Origin: Vitreimonas flagellata
GTDB taxonomy: Bacteria; Pseudomonadota; Alphaproteobacteria; Caulobacterales; Aquidulcibacteraceae
Reading direction: 5' to 3'
Assembly: GCF_004634425.1 (NCBI RefSeq)
Contig: NZ_SBJL01000001.1
Location: 1,213,001 to 1,277,000, forward strand
DNA length: 64,000 nt
The notes under the pieces were generated by a model, which had not been told where the DNA came from, searched no databases, and saw only the letters and a list, made by a program, of their open reading frames with translations. The position numbers were made by a program, and so were the translations under genes. Shown here piece after piece: positions 28,572 through 36,095 of this stretch (within the stretch, counting starts at the first letter, position 1; each line of letters opens with the position of its first letter).

Positions 28572-29654
28572 CTACAAGTTTCTTCTGGGCCGGCCGCGTC
28601 GGTGGGCCATACGCATGATGAAGCCGATGACCTTGGCCACCGCCTCGTAATGTTCCCGAGGTATCGGCTCGTCGATCTCGGCGGTCGCAAACAGCGCCCG
28701 CGCCAGCGGCGGTTCTTCCACGATCGGAATGTTATGTTCTTCAGCGATCTCACGAATTTTGAGCGCGGTCGCGTCCACGCCCTTCGCCAAGCACACCGGC
28801 GCACCGATTTCGCCAGGCTCATACCGTAACGCCACGGCGTAGTGAGTCGGGTTCGTAATGATCACGCTCGCCTTGGGCACGTTCTGCATCATGCGTTGCC
28901 GCGACCGTTCCATGCGGATTTGTCGCAGCTTGGCTTTGACCATCGGGTCACCGTCGTTCTGGCGGAATTCCTCTTTGATCTCCCGCCGGCTCATTTTCAT
29001 GCGTTCCATGTAGGATTGCCGCGTGAAGACGTAATCCACAGCCGCCAACAAGGCCGCCGCGCTCGCCAGCGCCATCAGCATCGCCACCACGCGATCCTGA
29101 ATCCACGGCAGCAGCGCGCCGGGGTCCAGCAGCGACATATTCTCGATCACCGCGTCGTGCGGCCACAGCACCCATCCCAAGACAGCGCCGACGAGCACAA
29201 GCTTCGCCAGCGACTTAAGAAACGTCGCAAACGCCTGCTTGCCGAAGGTGCGCTTGAAGCCCTCCATGGGATTGAGCTTGTCGAGTTTCGGCTGCAACCG
29301 CTCGGCGGTGAAGGTTGGGCGATCCTGCACATAGCGCGCGGCGATGCCGCTCACGGCGAGCGCGATCGCGGTGAGCCCGAAGATCGCCAACAGCTTGATA
29401 CCGATCGCGCCCATGATCACCGTGAGCGAGCGCGGGTCCGTCGAAAGCTGATCTGGCATGGCGAGGAAGCCGATGAAGCTCTCACCCATCTGCTTTGTGA
29501 TCGGCCCGGCCATGAACGCGACGAACGCTGTCGCGGCCACCAACGAGAGTGCAGCGCCCACTTCCGTCGAATAGACGATGTCGCCCTTCTCGCGCGCCTG
29601 ATCTAGTTTTCGCGGTGTCGGCTCTTCTGTTTTGTCATCATCATCAGCGGCCAT
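28572..29654 (-). CDS. flhB: Flagellar export switch protein FlhB
   Basis: 360 residues. N-terminal cytoplasmic segment (KTEEPTPRKLDQAREKGDI), four transmembrane helices (about residues 35-210), and the cytoplasmic FlhB_C domain with the self-cleavage motif NPTH at 268-271, which switches export from rod-hook to filament substrates. It comes 3 nt after fliR in the fliQ-fliR-flhB operon and is followed by cckA. Confidence 0.96.
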   Translation of the reverse strand: MAADDDDKTEEPTPRKLDQAREKGDIVYSTEVGAALSLVAATAFVAFMAGPITKQMGESFIGFLAMPDQLSTDPRSLTVIMGAIGIKLLAIFGLTAIALAVSGIAARYVQDRPTFTAERLQPKLDKLNPMEGFKRTFGKQAFATFLKSLAKLVLVGAVLGWVLWPHDAVIENMSLLDPGALLPWIQDRVVAMLMALASAAALLAAVDYVFTRQSYMERMKMSRREIKEEFRQNDGDPMVKAKLRQIRMERSRQRMMQNVPKASVIITNPTHYAVALRYEPGEIGAPVCLAKGVDATALKIREIAEEHNIPIVEEPPLARALFATAEIDEPIPREHYEAVAKVIGFIMRMAHRRGRPRRNL

Positions 29655-29657
29655 GCG

Positions 29658-30413
29658 TCACCTCACCCACAACGCATAGGATTGCATGCTGTCGAGCCAG
29701 ATCAGCATGCCCGTCGATAGACCGAGCGCGAACACCACCAAGCCGCCCAGGATTTGCAGCGGCATGATGATAAAGAACACTTGGATTTGCGGGATCAAAC
29801 GAGAGAGCACGCCCAGACCCACGCGAAAAATCAGTCCCGCCGCCACCACAGGCATCGCGATCTGAAAGCCAACGCGGAACGATGTCGCCGCTGTCGTCAG
29901 CGCCAAATCCGCCGCGTCGCCGACAGGTGGCGGCGCTCCTAGCGAGATTAAATCGTACGAGCCCACAACGCCTTGCAGAAACATGTGATGCAGGCCAGTC
30001 GCGAACATCAGCGCCAGACCAAGCATGCTCAAGAACACCGACGTGAGCTGACCGGATTGCGTCATCGTCGGGTCAGCCGTTTGCGCGAACGCCAGGCCAA
30101 TTTCCAGGCCGACGATCTGACCCGCCGTCGCCAACGCCGTCATCAAGAAACGCGCAGCCCCGCCGATTAAGATACCGATCAAAGCTTCGCTCGAGACTTG
30201 AAACGCCATGCCCCATGCGCTCGTCGCCGCATCTGGCACGCGATCGGCAAGCGTCGGCGCCAAGCAGATCGCCAACACCAACGCAAAACCCAAGCGCACG
30301 CGCGCGGGAATCGCCGGTTCACTGAAGCCGGGCAGCAGCATGATCACGCCAGCAATGCGCGCGAATAGGAGCGCCGCGCTCCAAACATCGACGCCGTAGA
30401 GCGAGAGCTCCAT
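29658..30413 (-). CDS. fliR: Flagellar export protein FliR
   Basis: 251 residues, start ATG at 30413, overlapping the fliQ stop by one base (TGATG). Six hydrophobic helices with the family segments LLPGFSEPAIPARVRLGFAL, VGLEIGLAFAQTADPT and GVLSRLIPQIQVFFIIMPLQI. FliR with FliP and FliQ forms the export gate of the flagellar type III system. Its single-base overlap with fliQ suggests coupled translation. Confidence 0.95.
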   Translation of the reverse strand: MELSLYGVDVWSAALLFARIAGVIMLLPGFSEPAIPARVRLGFALVLAICLAPTLADRVPDAATSAWGMAFQVSSEALIGILIGGAARFLMTALATAGQIVGLEIGLAFAQTADPTMTQSGQLTSVFLSMLGLALMFATGLHHMFLQGVVGSYDLISLGAPPPVGDAADLALTTAATSFRVGFQIAMPVVAAGLIFRVGLGVLSRLIPQIQVFFIIMPLQILGGLVVFALGLSTGMLIWLDSMQSYALWVR

Positions 30414-30676
30414 CAGTAATTCGCGATGCGTTCGAAGATGCCGTCCATGAAGCCGCCGAGAAGGCCGCCCATGATCGGCAGGAAAAGTAGGATGGCGAAG
30501 AAGATCGCGAGGATCTTCGGCACGAACACGAGCGTCTGCTCCTGGATCTGGGTGAGCGTCTGCAGCAAGGACACGACAAGGCCGACCACGAGGCCGACGA
30601 TCATCGGCCCCGCCGCCACCAGCACCGTCACCCAGATCGCCTCGCGCCCAAGGTCGAGGACTTCTGCTCCGGACAT
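30413..30676 (-). CDS. fliQ: Flagellar export protein FliQ
   Basis: 87 residues, two transmembrane helices (about 15-38 and 50-72), with the conserved stretch VVSLLQTLTQIQEQTLVFVPKI. Small inner-membrane part of the export gate. It is the first gene of fliQ-fliR-flhB(-cckA). A degenerate CtrA-like half-site lies upstream at 30739-30753. Confidence 0.95.
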   Translation of the reverse strand: MSGAEVLDLGREAIWVTVLVAAGPMIVGLVVGLVVSLLQTLTQIQEQTLVFVPKILAIFFAILLFLPIMGGLLGGFMDGIFERIANY

Positions 30677-30803
30677 ATTCGCTCCCGCGCGGACCCGGCA
30701 AATTCTGCCGAGCGTCGCTCCAAGGACGCCATTCGTGGTTAACGAGTGGTTTCCGCCGGGCGTCGCGCTGCTAAAGAAGCGGAAAGATCAATGGGGAGAC
30801 GCC

Positions 30804-32600
30804 ATGAACATCACCCGCCGCCACGCCCTGCTTACCGCTTCCGCCCTGGCCGTCGCTGGTTGTAGCACCGCAACGGAGATGACCGATCCGGGTTCGGAAT
30901 TAGGCGCCTTCTTCGAGGAGCAATTCGAAGCCGTCGTCGCCTCCTCCCCAGAGCTCGCGACCCAACTCGGCGACCGGCGCGGCTATGATCGCTGGGACGA
31001 CGAGACAGAGGCCTTCGCCGAAGCTCAATTGCAGCGCGCCCGCACCGCGCGCGAATACATGCTCTCGCATTTCGACCCCGCGCGTCTTACGCCGCAGGAT
31101 CGCCTCTCCTATCGCCTGTTCGACATGGGCGTCGCGCGCCAGGAAGAGAATTGGCGTTGGCGCAATCACGGCTACATCTTCAATCACCACGCCGGCGCGC
31201 AATCGAACCTGCCCGCGTTCCTGATCAACGCGCACCAAGTCACCAACGTCTCTGACGCCGAAGCCTATGTCGCGCGCCTCAACGGACTGCGCGCCAAGAT
31301 GGATCAGCTGATCGCCAATTCCGAAGCCGCCGCAGCACAAGGCATTATGCCGCCGCGATTCTCCTACGAAGGCACGCTGTCTTCGAGCCGTAACGTCATC
31401 GCCGGCGCGCCATTCGGCGAAGGCCCCGACAGCCCGCTCTGGGACGATTTCCAATCCAAAGTGAGCGCGCTGCAGATCGCGCAAAGCGACCAGGATCGCT
31501 TGCTTGGCGACGGCCGCGCCGCGCTGCTCAATTCGGTGAAGCCAGCGTATGAGCGCCTCATCGCCGTGCTCACCGCCCAACAAGCACGCGCCGGTGACGA
31601 TGACGGCGCGTGGAAATTGCCGGACGGTGACGAATATTACGCGGCCCGCCTGCGCCTCTTCACCACCACGAACATGAGCGCTGACGAGATCCACAACACC
31701 GGTCTCGCCGCCGTCGCCCGCATCCACGAGGAAATGCGCGGCGTCATGCGGCAGGTCTATTTCACCGGCGACCTCGCGGCCTTCTTCCAATTCATGGAAT
31801 CCGACCCGCGCTTCTACGTCGCCGACACCGTCGAGGGCCGCGCCGATTATGTGCGCCGAGCCACCGCCGCGATCGACGCGATGCGCGCGCGTCTGCCGCA
31901 ATATTTCGGCCGCCTGCCGCGCGCGCCGTTGGAAGTGCGCCCGGTCGAGCCGTTCCGCGAACGCGCCGCGGGCCTTGCCTTCTACGAGCGCCCCGCCGCC
32001 GACGGCTCACGCCCGGCGATCTATTACGTCAACACCTTCGATGTGCACGCCATCCCGACCTACCAGCTCGAAGCACTCGCCTATCACGAAGGAATCCCTG
32101 GCCATCACATGCAGATCGCCATCGCCCAGGAGCTGGAGGGCGTGCCGCGCTTTCGCCGCTTCCTGACCTTCTACACCGCCTACACTGAAGGCTGGGGCCT
32201 CTACGCCGAACGCCTCGGCAAGGAAATGGGCGGCTATCAGGACCCGTATTCGGAGTTCGGCCGCCTCGTGCTCGAGCTCCGCCGCGCTATCCGCCTCGTC
32301 GTCGACACAGGCCTCCATTCCAGGCGTTGGACCCGACAGCAAGCGATCGACTACATTCTGGCGAACCAGCCGGCCGGCGAACGCGAGGCCGCCCGCGACA
32401 TCGGTCGCTACATCGTCAACCCAGGCCAAGCGACCGCCTACATGGTCGGTCAAATGGAAATCCTGCGCCTGCGCGAAGCAGCCCGCACCGCGATGGGCGC
32501 GCGCTTCTCGCTCTCGGGTTTCCACGACGCGGTGCTCGCCAATGGCGCAGTGCCGCTCGAAGTGTTGGGCGAACTCGTCCGCGACTGGAGCCGCGCCTAA
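30804..32600 (+). CDS. DUF885 family protein (putative metallo-hydrolase), exported
   Basis: 598 residues from ATG 30804, GGGGAG 6 nt upstream. Twin-arginine-like start (NITRRHALLTASALAVAGC) that ends in a lipobox (AVAGC). The DUF885 core has HEGIPGHHMQI (about residues 430-440), FYTAYTEGWGLYAERLG, and a conserved Arg/His-rich C-terminus; the HxxxxGHH...EGW arrangement looks like a zinc site, and the family is grouped with peptidases. It may be a periplasmic metallopeptidase. It sits between fliQ and fliP but is unrelated in function. Confidence 0.88.
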   Translation: MNITRRHALLTASALAVAGCSTATEMTDPGSELGAFFEEQFEAVVASSPELATQLGDRRGYDRWDDETEAFAEAQLQRARTAREYMLSHFDPARLTPQDRLSYRLFDMGVARQEENWRWRNHGYIFNHHAGAQSNLPAFLINAHQVTNVSDAEAYVARLNGLRAKMDQLIANSEAAAAQGIMPPRFSYEGTLSSSRNVIAGAPFGEGPDSPLWDDFQSKVSALQIAQSDQDRLLGDGRAALLNSVKPAYERLIAVLTAQQARAGDDDGAWKLPDGDEYYAARLRLFTTTNMSADEIHNTGLAAVARIHEEMRGVMRQVYFTGDLAAFFQFMESDPRFYVADTVEGRADYVRRATAAIDAMRARLPQYFGRLPRAPLEVRPVEPFRERAAGLAFYERPAADGSRPAIYYVNTFDVHAIPTYQLEALAYHEGIPGHHMQIAIAQELEGVPRFRRFLTFYTAYTEGWGLYAERLGKEMGGYQDPYSEFGRLVLELRRAIRLVVDTGLHSRRWTRQQAIDYILANQPAGEREAARDIGRYIVNPGQATAYMVGQMEILRLREAARTAMGARFSLSGFHDAVLANGAVPLEVLGELVRDWSRA

Positions 32601-32921
32601 TCCGGAGCGCCTGCGCCTGGCCGGCAAGAGCTTGCGCATCCGCGCCAGAATGAGAGCAAAGCACGCGAGTTAGGTGCGTGGGGCAGCTGTGCGATCGAAG
32701 CATCAACGGCGCGGAGGCCATGCATGCCGGCGAGACACCGGCGCGCCGAGCGTTCAACGCAGACGAAAACGTGCTTTACACATCACACTGTGACTATCTT
32801 CCGACTGGAAGCATCCAATTTACCGAATCCACCTCATCTTAGGTTCAGGCGCGCCGGAAACTATCGGACGTGCCCGCGCGTAGAATATCTGCGCGGACAA
32901 AAAGAACTTAGGGGAAATCCG
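32601..32921. other. Intergenic region with a REP-like element
   Basis: About 320 bp after the DUF885 gene and before a 34-residue frame. It carries the short hairpin at 32724-32744; otherwise I see only AT-richer sequence around 32770-32860 that may be a promoter for the small gene. No convincing gene. Confidence 0.5.
32724..32744 (-). repeat. REP-like short hairpin element
   Basis: GCCGGC-GAGAC-ACCGGC within ATGCCGGCGAGACACCGGCG. On the minus strand it reads like the element at 22182-22203: a GCCGG box, five variable bases, then GCCGGCAT. Confidence 0.45.
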
Positions 32922-33026
32922 ATGAGCGCCTTCCAATCCATTGCCGCCTTCTTTCGGGGCCTGTTCGGTCGCAAGGACGACGACTTCAAGACGCTGCTGA
33001 TGTCTGACCTGGGCATCGAACGCTAA
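32922..33026 (+). CDS. 34-residue small protein
   Basis: ATG 32922 with AGGGGA 7 nt upstream, TAA at 33024-33026. Residues: amphipathic N-terminal helix (FQSIAAFFRGLFGRK) and an acidic-hydrophobic tail (DDDFKTLLMSDLGIER). No signal or transmembrane helix. The good ribosome site and helix make it plausible, but nothing is known of it. A GC-rich 8-bp hairpin starting 9 nt later overlaps the end of fliP. Confidence 0.45.
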   Translation: MSAFQSIAAFFRGLFGRKDDDFKTLLMSDLGIER

Positions 33027-33044
33027 ACTCTGCCCCCGCCGGCC

Positions 33045-33872
33045 CTATCCGCCCGGCGGGACACCCGCGTTGAAGCTCTCCACCAGGGAGCCCGCCACCA
33101 ATCGCCATCCGTCCACCAGGACGAAGAAGATCAGCTTGAACGGCAAGCTTACGGTCACAGGCGGCATCATCATCATACCCATGGCCATCAGCAATGAGGC
33201 CACCACGAGATCGATGATCACAAAGGGTATGAACAGCATGAACCCGATCTCGAACGCCCGCCGCAGCTCCGAAATCATGAACGCCGGCGCCATCACCCGC
33301 AGCGGCACATCCGTCGCGCTCTGAGGCGGCGTTTCCAGACGCGCCATATCGATGAAGAGGGCCAGATCGTCTTCCCGCGTTTGCGACGCCATGAAGGCTT
33401 TCAGCGGCTCCACAATCCGCGGGAACGCCTCGTCGAGCGGCATTTCCTCGCGCATCACCGGCCCAATGCCCGCTTCATAGGAGGCATTCCAAACCGGCTG
33501 CATCACGAACGCCGTCAAGAACAGAGAAAGCGAGATGATCACCACGTTCGGCGGCGCCTGCTGCAGGCCGATGGCAGTCCGCAACAGCGAGAGCACCACC
33601 ACGATGCGCACGAAGCTTGTCGTCATGATGATGATCGACGGCGCCAGCGAAAGCACCGTGATCAAAGCCGTCAGCTGTAGCACCCGCGCCGTCAGCCCAT
33701 CGCCGGTGCCAAGATCAATCGACAGCGCCGGCCCCGCCGCCGCAAACGCATACGTCGCGCCCGACAGCGCTGACATCAGCACCGAGGCGAACAGAATGGT
33801 CCGCACCGCGCCCTTGAACTCAGGCTTGCGGAAAATGCCCTGCTTGGGCGGCTTCGACTGATCAGCGCTCAC
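33045..33872 (-). CDS. fliP: Flagellar export gate protein FliP
   Basis: 275 residues with GTG start overlapping the fliO stop by 4 nt. Four transmembrane helices and the family blocks APSIIIMTTSFVRIVVVLSLLRTAIGLQQAPPN and PAFMISELRRAFEIGF. An N-terminal extension and helix (about residues 20-45) replaces a classical signal peptide. Core of the FliPQR export gate. It is downstream of fliO in a two-gene unit divergent from flgB. Confidence 0.95.
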   Translation of the reverse strand: MSADQSKPPKQGIFRKPEFKGAVRTILFASVLMSALSGATYAFAAAGPALSIDLGTGDGLTARVLQLTALITVLSLAPSIIIMTTSFVRIVVVLSLLRTAIGLQQAPPNVVIISLSLFLTAFVMQPVWNASYEAGIGPVMREEMPLDEAFPRIVEPLKAFMASQTREDDLALFIDMARLETPPQSATDVPLRVMAPAFMISELRRAFEIGFMLFIPFVIIDLVVASLLMAMGMMMMPPVTVSLPFKLIFFVLVDGWRLVAGSLVESFNAGVPPGG

Positions 33873-34165
33873 GCCCCACTCTCCGCACCAGTCGCGCTCG
33901 GCGCAGCTTCAACAGCTTGGGTCTCGCCCACCACCACATCGCCCGCCGGCGACAACAGCATCAGATGTTCGCGTCCATCGCAGCGCACGATCACTAGACG
34001 CCGGCGCGGATCGATCATCAGGCTCTCGGATATCTTGAGTCGGCGCGGGCCTTGTGCGGTCGGTTGCAGCATGCCGAGCCGCCGCGCGCCGTAAGCCACA
34101 CCTAAGATCAGCGCCAGGGTCGCAATCAGCGCAAACAAGCTGCGCGCCCAATCCAACAATTCCAC
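33869..34165 (-). CDS. fliO: Flagellar assembly protein FliO
   Basis: 98 residues, GTG start with ACGGAGG upstream. One N-terminal transmembrane helix (about residues 10-28), then a small domain with RRLKISESLMIDPRRRLVIVRCDG, typical of FliO, and a variable Ala/Glu-rich end. FliO helps assemble the FliP ring. The gene is the first of fliO-fliP, reading away from flgB. Confidence 0.85.
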   Translation of the reverse strand: MELLDWARSLFALIATLALILGVAYGARRLGMLQPTAQGPRRLKISESLMIDPRRRLVIVRCDGREHLMLLSPAGDVVVGETQAVEAAPSATGAESGA

Positions 34166-34245
34166 GGAACGCCTCCGTTCTGGAGTTCAGGCGTCCATGA
34201 CCTCAGCCGGTTTGGTAAATGAGGGATTAATTTTCCCACCCGAAA

Positions 34246-34260
34246 TTAAGTCGCGCTTAA
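34246..34260. promoter_or_regulatory. CtrA binding site between fliO and flgB
   Basis: TTAAGTCGCGCTTAA, a perfect TTAA-N7-TTAA, followed by CC. It is 50 bp upstream of the flgB start and 80 bp upstream of fliO. This is the established full CtrA consensus in Caulobacter and relatives. An extra TTAA at 34227-34230 lies nearby with a different spacing. Confidence 0.8.
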
Positions 34261-34309
34261 CCATACCGCACTCAACTAGGCAAAGTTTGCAGCCCTTGAG
34301 TCGAACGCA

Positions 34310-34726
34310 ATGGACCTCGCCAATTCCCCGTTCTTCGGATTGTTGCGCCAACGACTCGACCATTTGTCTGAGCGTCAGCGCCTCATTTCCGAGAACATCG
34401 CCAATGCGTCGACGCCCGGTTATCGCCCGCGCGACCTCGACACGACGAGCTTTGACCGCATGCTCGCTTCGGCCGCCAATAGCGGCGGCGTGACGGTCGC
34501 CCGCACCAATCCCGGCCACATGAGCAGCGGCGGCGGCGGCGGCGGCTCTGGCGTGCAGGTCGTTACGCGTGATGACTCCGAAACCACGATCGACGGCAAC
34601 GCAGTCGTGCTCGAAGAGCAGATGGCGCGCGCCGCCGAGACGCGGATGCAATTCGAAACCGGCTTAGCGCTCTACCAAAAAGGCCTAGACCTCGTGCGCC
34701 TCGCATCGCGCGCGCCAGGAAGATAA
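34310..34726 (+). CDS. flgB: Flagellar basal-body rod protein FlgB
   Basis: 138 residues. N-terminal rod motif (LRQRLDHLSERQRLISENIANASTPGYRPRDLD) and a C-terminal helix (MQFETGLALYQKGLDLVRLA). A Gly/Ser-rich stretch (about residues 65-82) fills the middle. It forms the proximal rod above the MS ring. The ribosome site is weak. First gene of flgB-flgC-fliE, with the CtrA site upstream. Confidence 0.95.
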   Translation: MDLANSPFFGLLRQRLDHLSERQRLISENIANASTPGYRPRDLDTTSFDRMLASAANSGGVTVARTNPGHMSSGGGGGGSGVQVVTRDDSETTIDGNAVVLEEQMARAAETRMQFETGLALYQKGLDLVRLASRAPGR

Positions 34727-34729
34727 TCC

Positions 34730-35140
34730 ATGACCGATATCAACTCAGCCATCGCCGCTGCAGCTTCCGGCATGCGCGCCCAAACGGTGCGGATGCGCGT
34801 CGCCGCCGAAAACGTGGCCAACGCCAACTCCACCGGCGCCAATCCGAACGAAGAGCCCTTCCGCCGCCGCGTGCCGCTGCTCGAAAGCACGACGCTGGCG
34901 AACGGCGCTCAAGGCGTCGAAGTGCAGGGCACCGCCTATGACATGAGCGACTTTCGCCAGGAATATAACCCCACGCACCCGGCCGCTGATAGCGACGGTT
35001 ATGTGCGGCTGCCCAACGTCGATACGCTCGTTGAGATGATGGACATGCGCGAAGCCACGCGCGCCTACGAAGCAAACTTGAACATGATCGAAGCCGCGCG
35101 AGGCATGACCAATCGCGCGCTCGAATTGCTGCGGAGATAA
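34730..35140 (+). CDS. flgC: Flagellar basal-body rod protein FlgC
   Basis: 136 residues starting 3 nt after flgB. Starts AIAAAASGMRAQTVRMRVAAENVANANST, contains YVRLPNVDTLVEMMDMREATRAYEANL and a C-terminal helix. It forms the rod with FlgB, FlgF and FlgG. Confidence 0.96.
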   Translation: MTDINSAIAAAASGMRAQTVRMRVAAENVANANSTGANPNEEPFRRRVPLLESTTLANGAQGVEVQGTAYDMSDFRQEYNPTHPAADSDGYVRLPNVDTLVEMMDMREATRAYEANLNMIEAARGMTNRALELLRR

Positions 35141-35144
35141 GTAA

Positions 35145-35450
35145 ATGGCGGTTGATCCCCTTTCAGCAGCGCGCGCCTATCAACAAGCCGCGCAGGCGAT
35201 GCAACGCAGCGGCGAAGCTGCGGGCGCGGACCAAATGGATTTCGGCGCGCTCGTGCAAGATGCCGTGCGCCAGGCTGGCCAAAGCGCTGGCGTTGCCGAA
35301 CAACAATCGCTGGCGGTCGCTGCAGGCCAGGCTGACATCGTCGATGTCGTGACCGCGATTGCGGCGGCGGAAACGCAGCTGCAAACCGTGATCGCCGTGC
35401 GTGACCAAGTGATCAGCGCGTACCAAGAAATTCTGCGGATGCCGATCTAA
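35145..35450 (+). CDS. fliE: Flagellar hook-basal body protein FliE
   Basis: 101 residues, 4 nt after flgC. The central helix (MDFGALVQDAVRQAGQSAGVAEQQSLAVAAG) and the end (VVTAIAAAETQLQTVIAVRDQVISAYQEILRMPI) match FliE, which links the MS ring to the rod. Last gene of the flgBC-fliE unit; repeats follow immediately. Confidence 0.93.
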   Translation: MAVDPLSAARAYQQAAQAMQRSGEAAGADQMDFGALVQDAVRQAGQSAGVAEQQSLAVAAGQADIVDVVTAIAAAETQLQTVIAVRDQVISAYQEILRMPI

Positions 35451-35451
35451 C

Positions 35452-35538
35452 GGCAATAGGCAGTGGGCAATGGGCAGTAGGTTTTGCCTGCGCTCGTTTC
35501 TATTGCCTATTGCCCACTGCCCACTGCCCACTGCCTGG
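35452..35538. repeat. Inverted heptamer-repeat element
   Basis: Two arms of about 30-39 bp built from imperfect 7-bp units of the form GGCARTR. The left arm (35452-35481) is GGCAATAGGCAGTGGGCAAT and so on; the right arm (35500-35538) is its reverse complement by units. Related short units occur again at 37036-37067 and 37090-37098. Confidence 0.7.
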
Positions 35539-35596
35539 AACCTCTCCCCTGAACTGACGTTCATCGCTCGTCAGTTTCGTGAACGGAGAATTTCCC

Positions 35597-36034
35597 ATGC
35601 TTGGCTGGGCGATTGGTTTCTTTGTTGCTGCACTCGTTGCAGCGATTTTCGGTTTTGGCGGCATCGCATCGGCGTTTAGCGGGATTGCTGTGCTGCTGTT
35701 CTGGGTGTTCCTCGCCCTCTTCGTGCTTTCGTTGCTCTTCAACACATTCGGCGGCGCGCATGCTGCAACGCATAGCGGCAGCGGCCGGACGTTTGCGACA
35801 TTTGCGCTGATCGGGGGCGTTGCGCTCGTTACGTATGCGTGGGTTGAGAACGATATGTCGGCCGAACGCGCCGGCCGCGTGATCGATCGCGAAACCGTCC
35901 AACTCGTCGAGGCGACGGGCGATGCGCTGGCCCAAGCCGGCAATCGCGCCGAGAATGTAGTCGATGAAGCTGGTGACGACATTCAACGCGATTTGAATTC
36001 AGCTGACGAGCGCGCCGAAAACGCCTTCAACTAA
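35597..36034 (+). CDS. DUF1328-type membrane protein with helical extension
   Basis: 145 residues from ATG 35597 with GGAGAA upstream (an upstream in-frame GTG at 35579 is weaker). Two transmembrane helices ([21 protein letters not shown] and [20 protein letters not shown]) identify a DUF1328/YtjA-like core, normally about 50-60 residues. It is extended by a third hydrophobic segment (about 70-85) and a long acidic helix (about 95-145). The extension is unusual for the family. A strong terminator follows. Confidence 0.7.
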   Translation: MLGWAIGFFVAALVAAIFGFGGIASAFSGIAVLLFWVFLALFVLSLLFNTFGGAHAATHSGSGRTFATFALIGGVALVTYAWVENDMSAERAGRVIDRETVQLVEATGDALAQAGNRAENVVDEAGDDIQRDLNSADERAENAFN

Positions 36035-36060
36035 CAGAACCCCTCGCATACTCCCCTCCG

Positions 36061-36088
36061 GCCCGCGTGAAAGCGCGGGCTTTCTTTT
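36061..36088 (+). terminator. Intrinsic terminator
   Basis: GCCCGCG-TGAAAG-CGCGGGC, a perfect 7-bp stem with a 6-nt loop (36061-36080), followed by TTTCTTTT. It lies 27 nt after the stop of the DUF1328-type gene. Confidence 0.88.
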
Positions 36089-36095
36089 GCGCGTG

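Noticed and set aside
30900-31901. 333-codon frame antisense to the DUF885 gene
   Set aside because: No domain, overlaps a gene with clear motifs; shadow frame.
33035-33060. 8-bp GC hairpin (CCCGCCGG/CCGGCGGG) near the end of fliP
   Set aside because: No T tract on either strand and it covers fliP codons; probably composition.
34276-34295. Sigma-54-like TAGGCAAAGTTTGCA upstream of flgB
   Set aside because: The GG and GC are 8 bp apart, not the 10 bp needed for -24/-12, so it does not fit.
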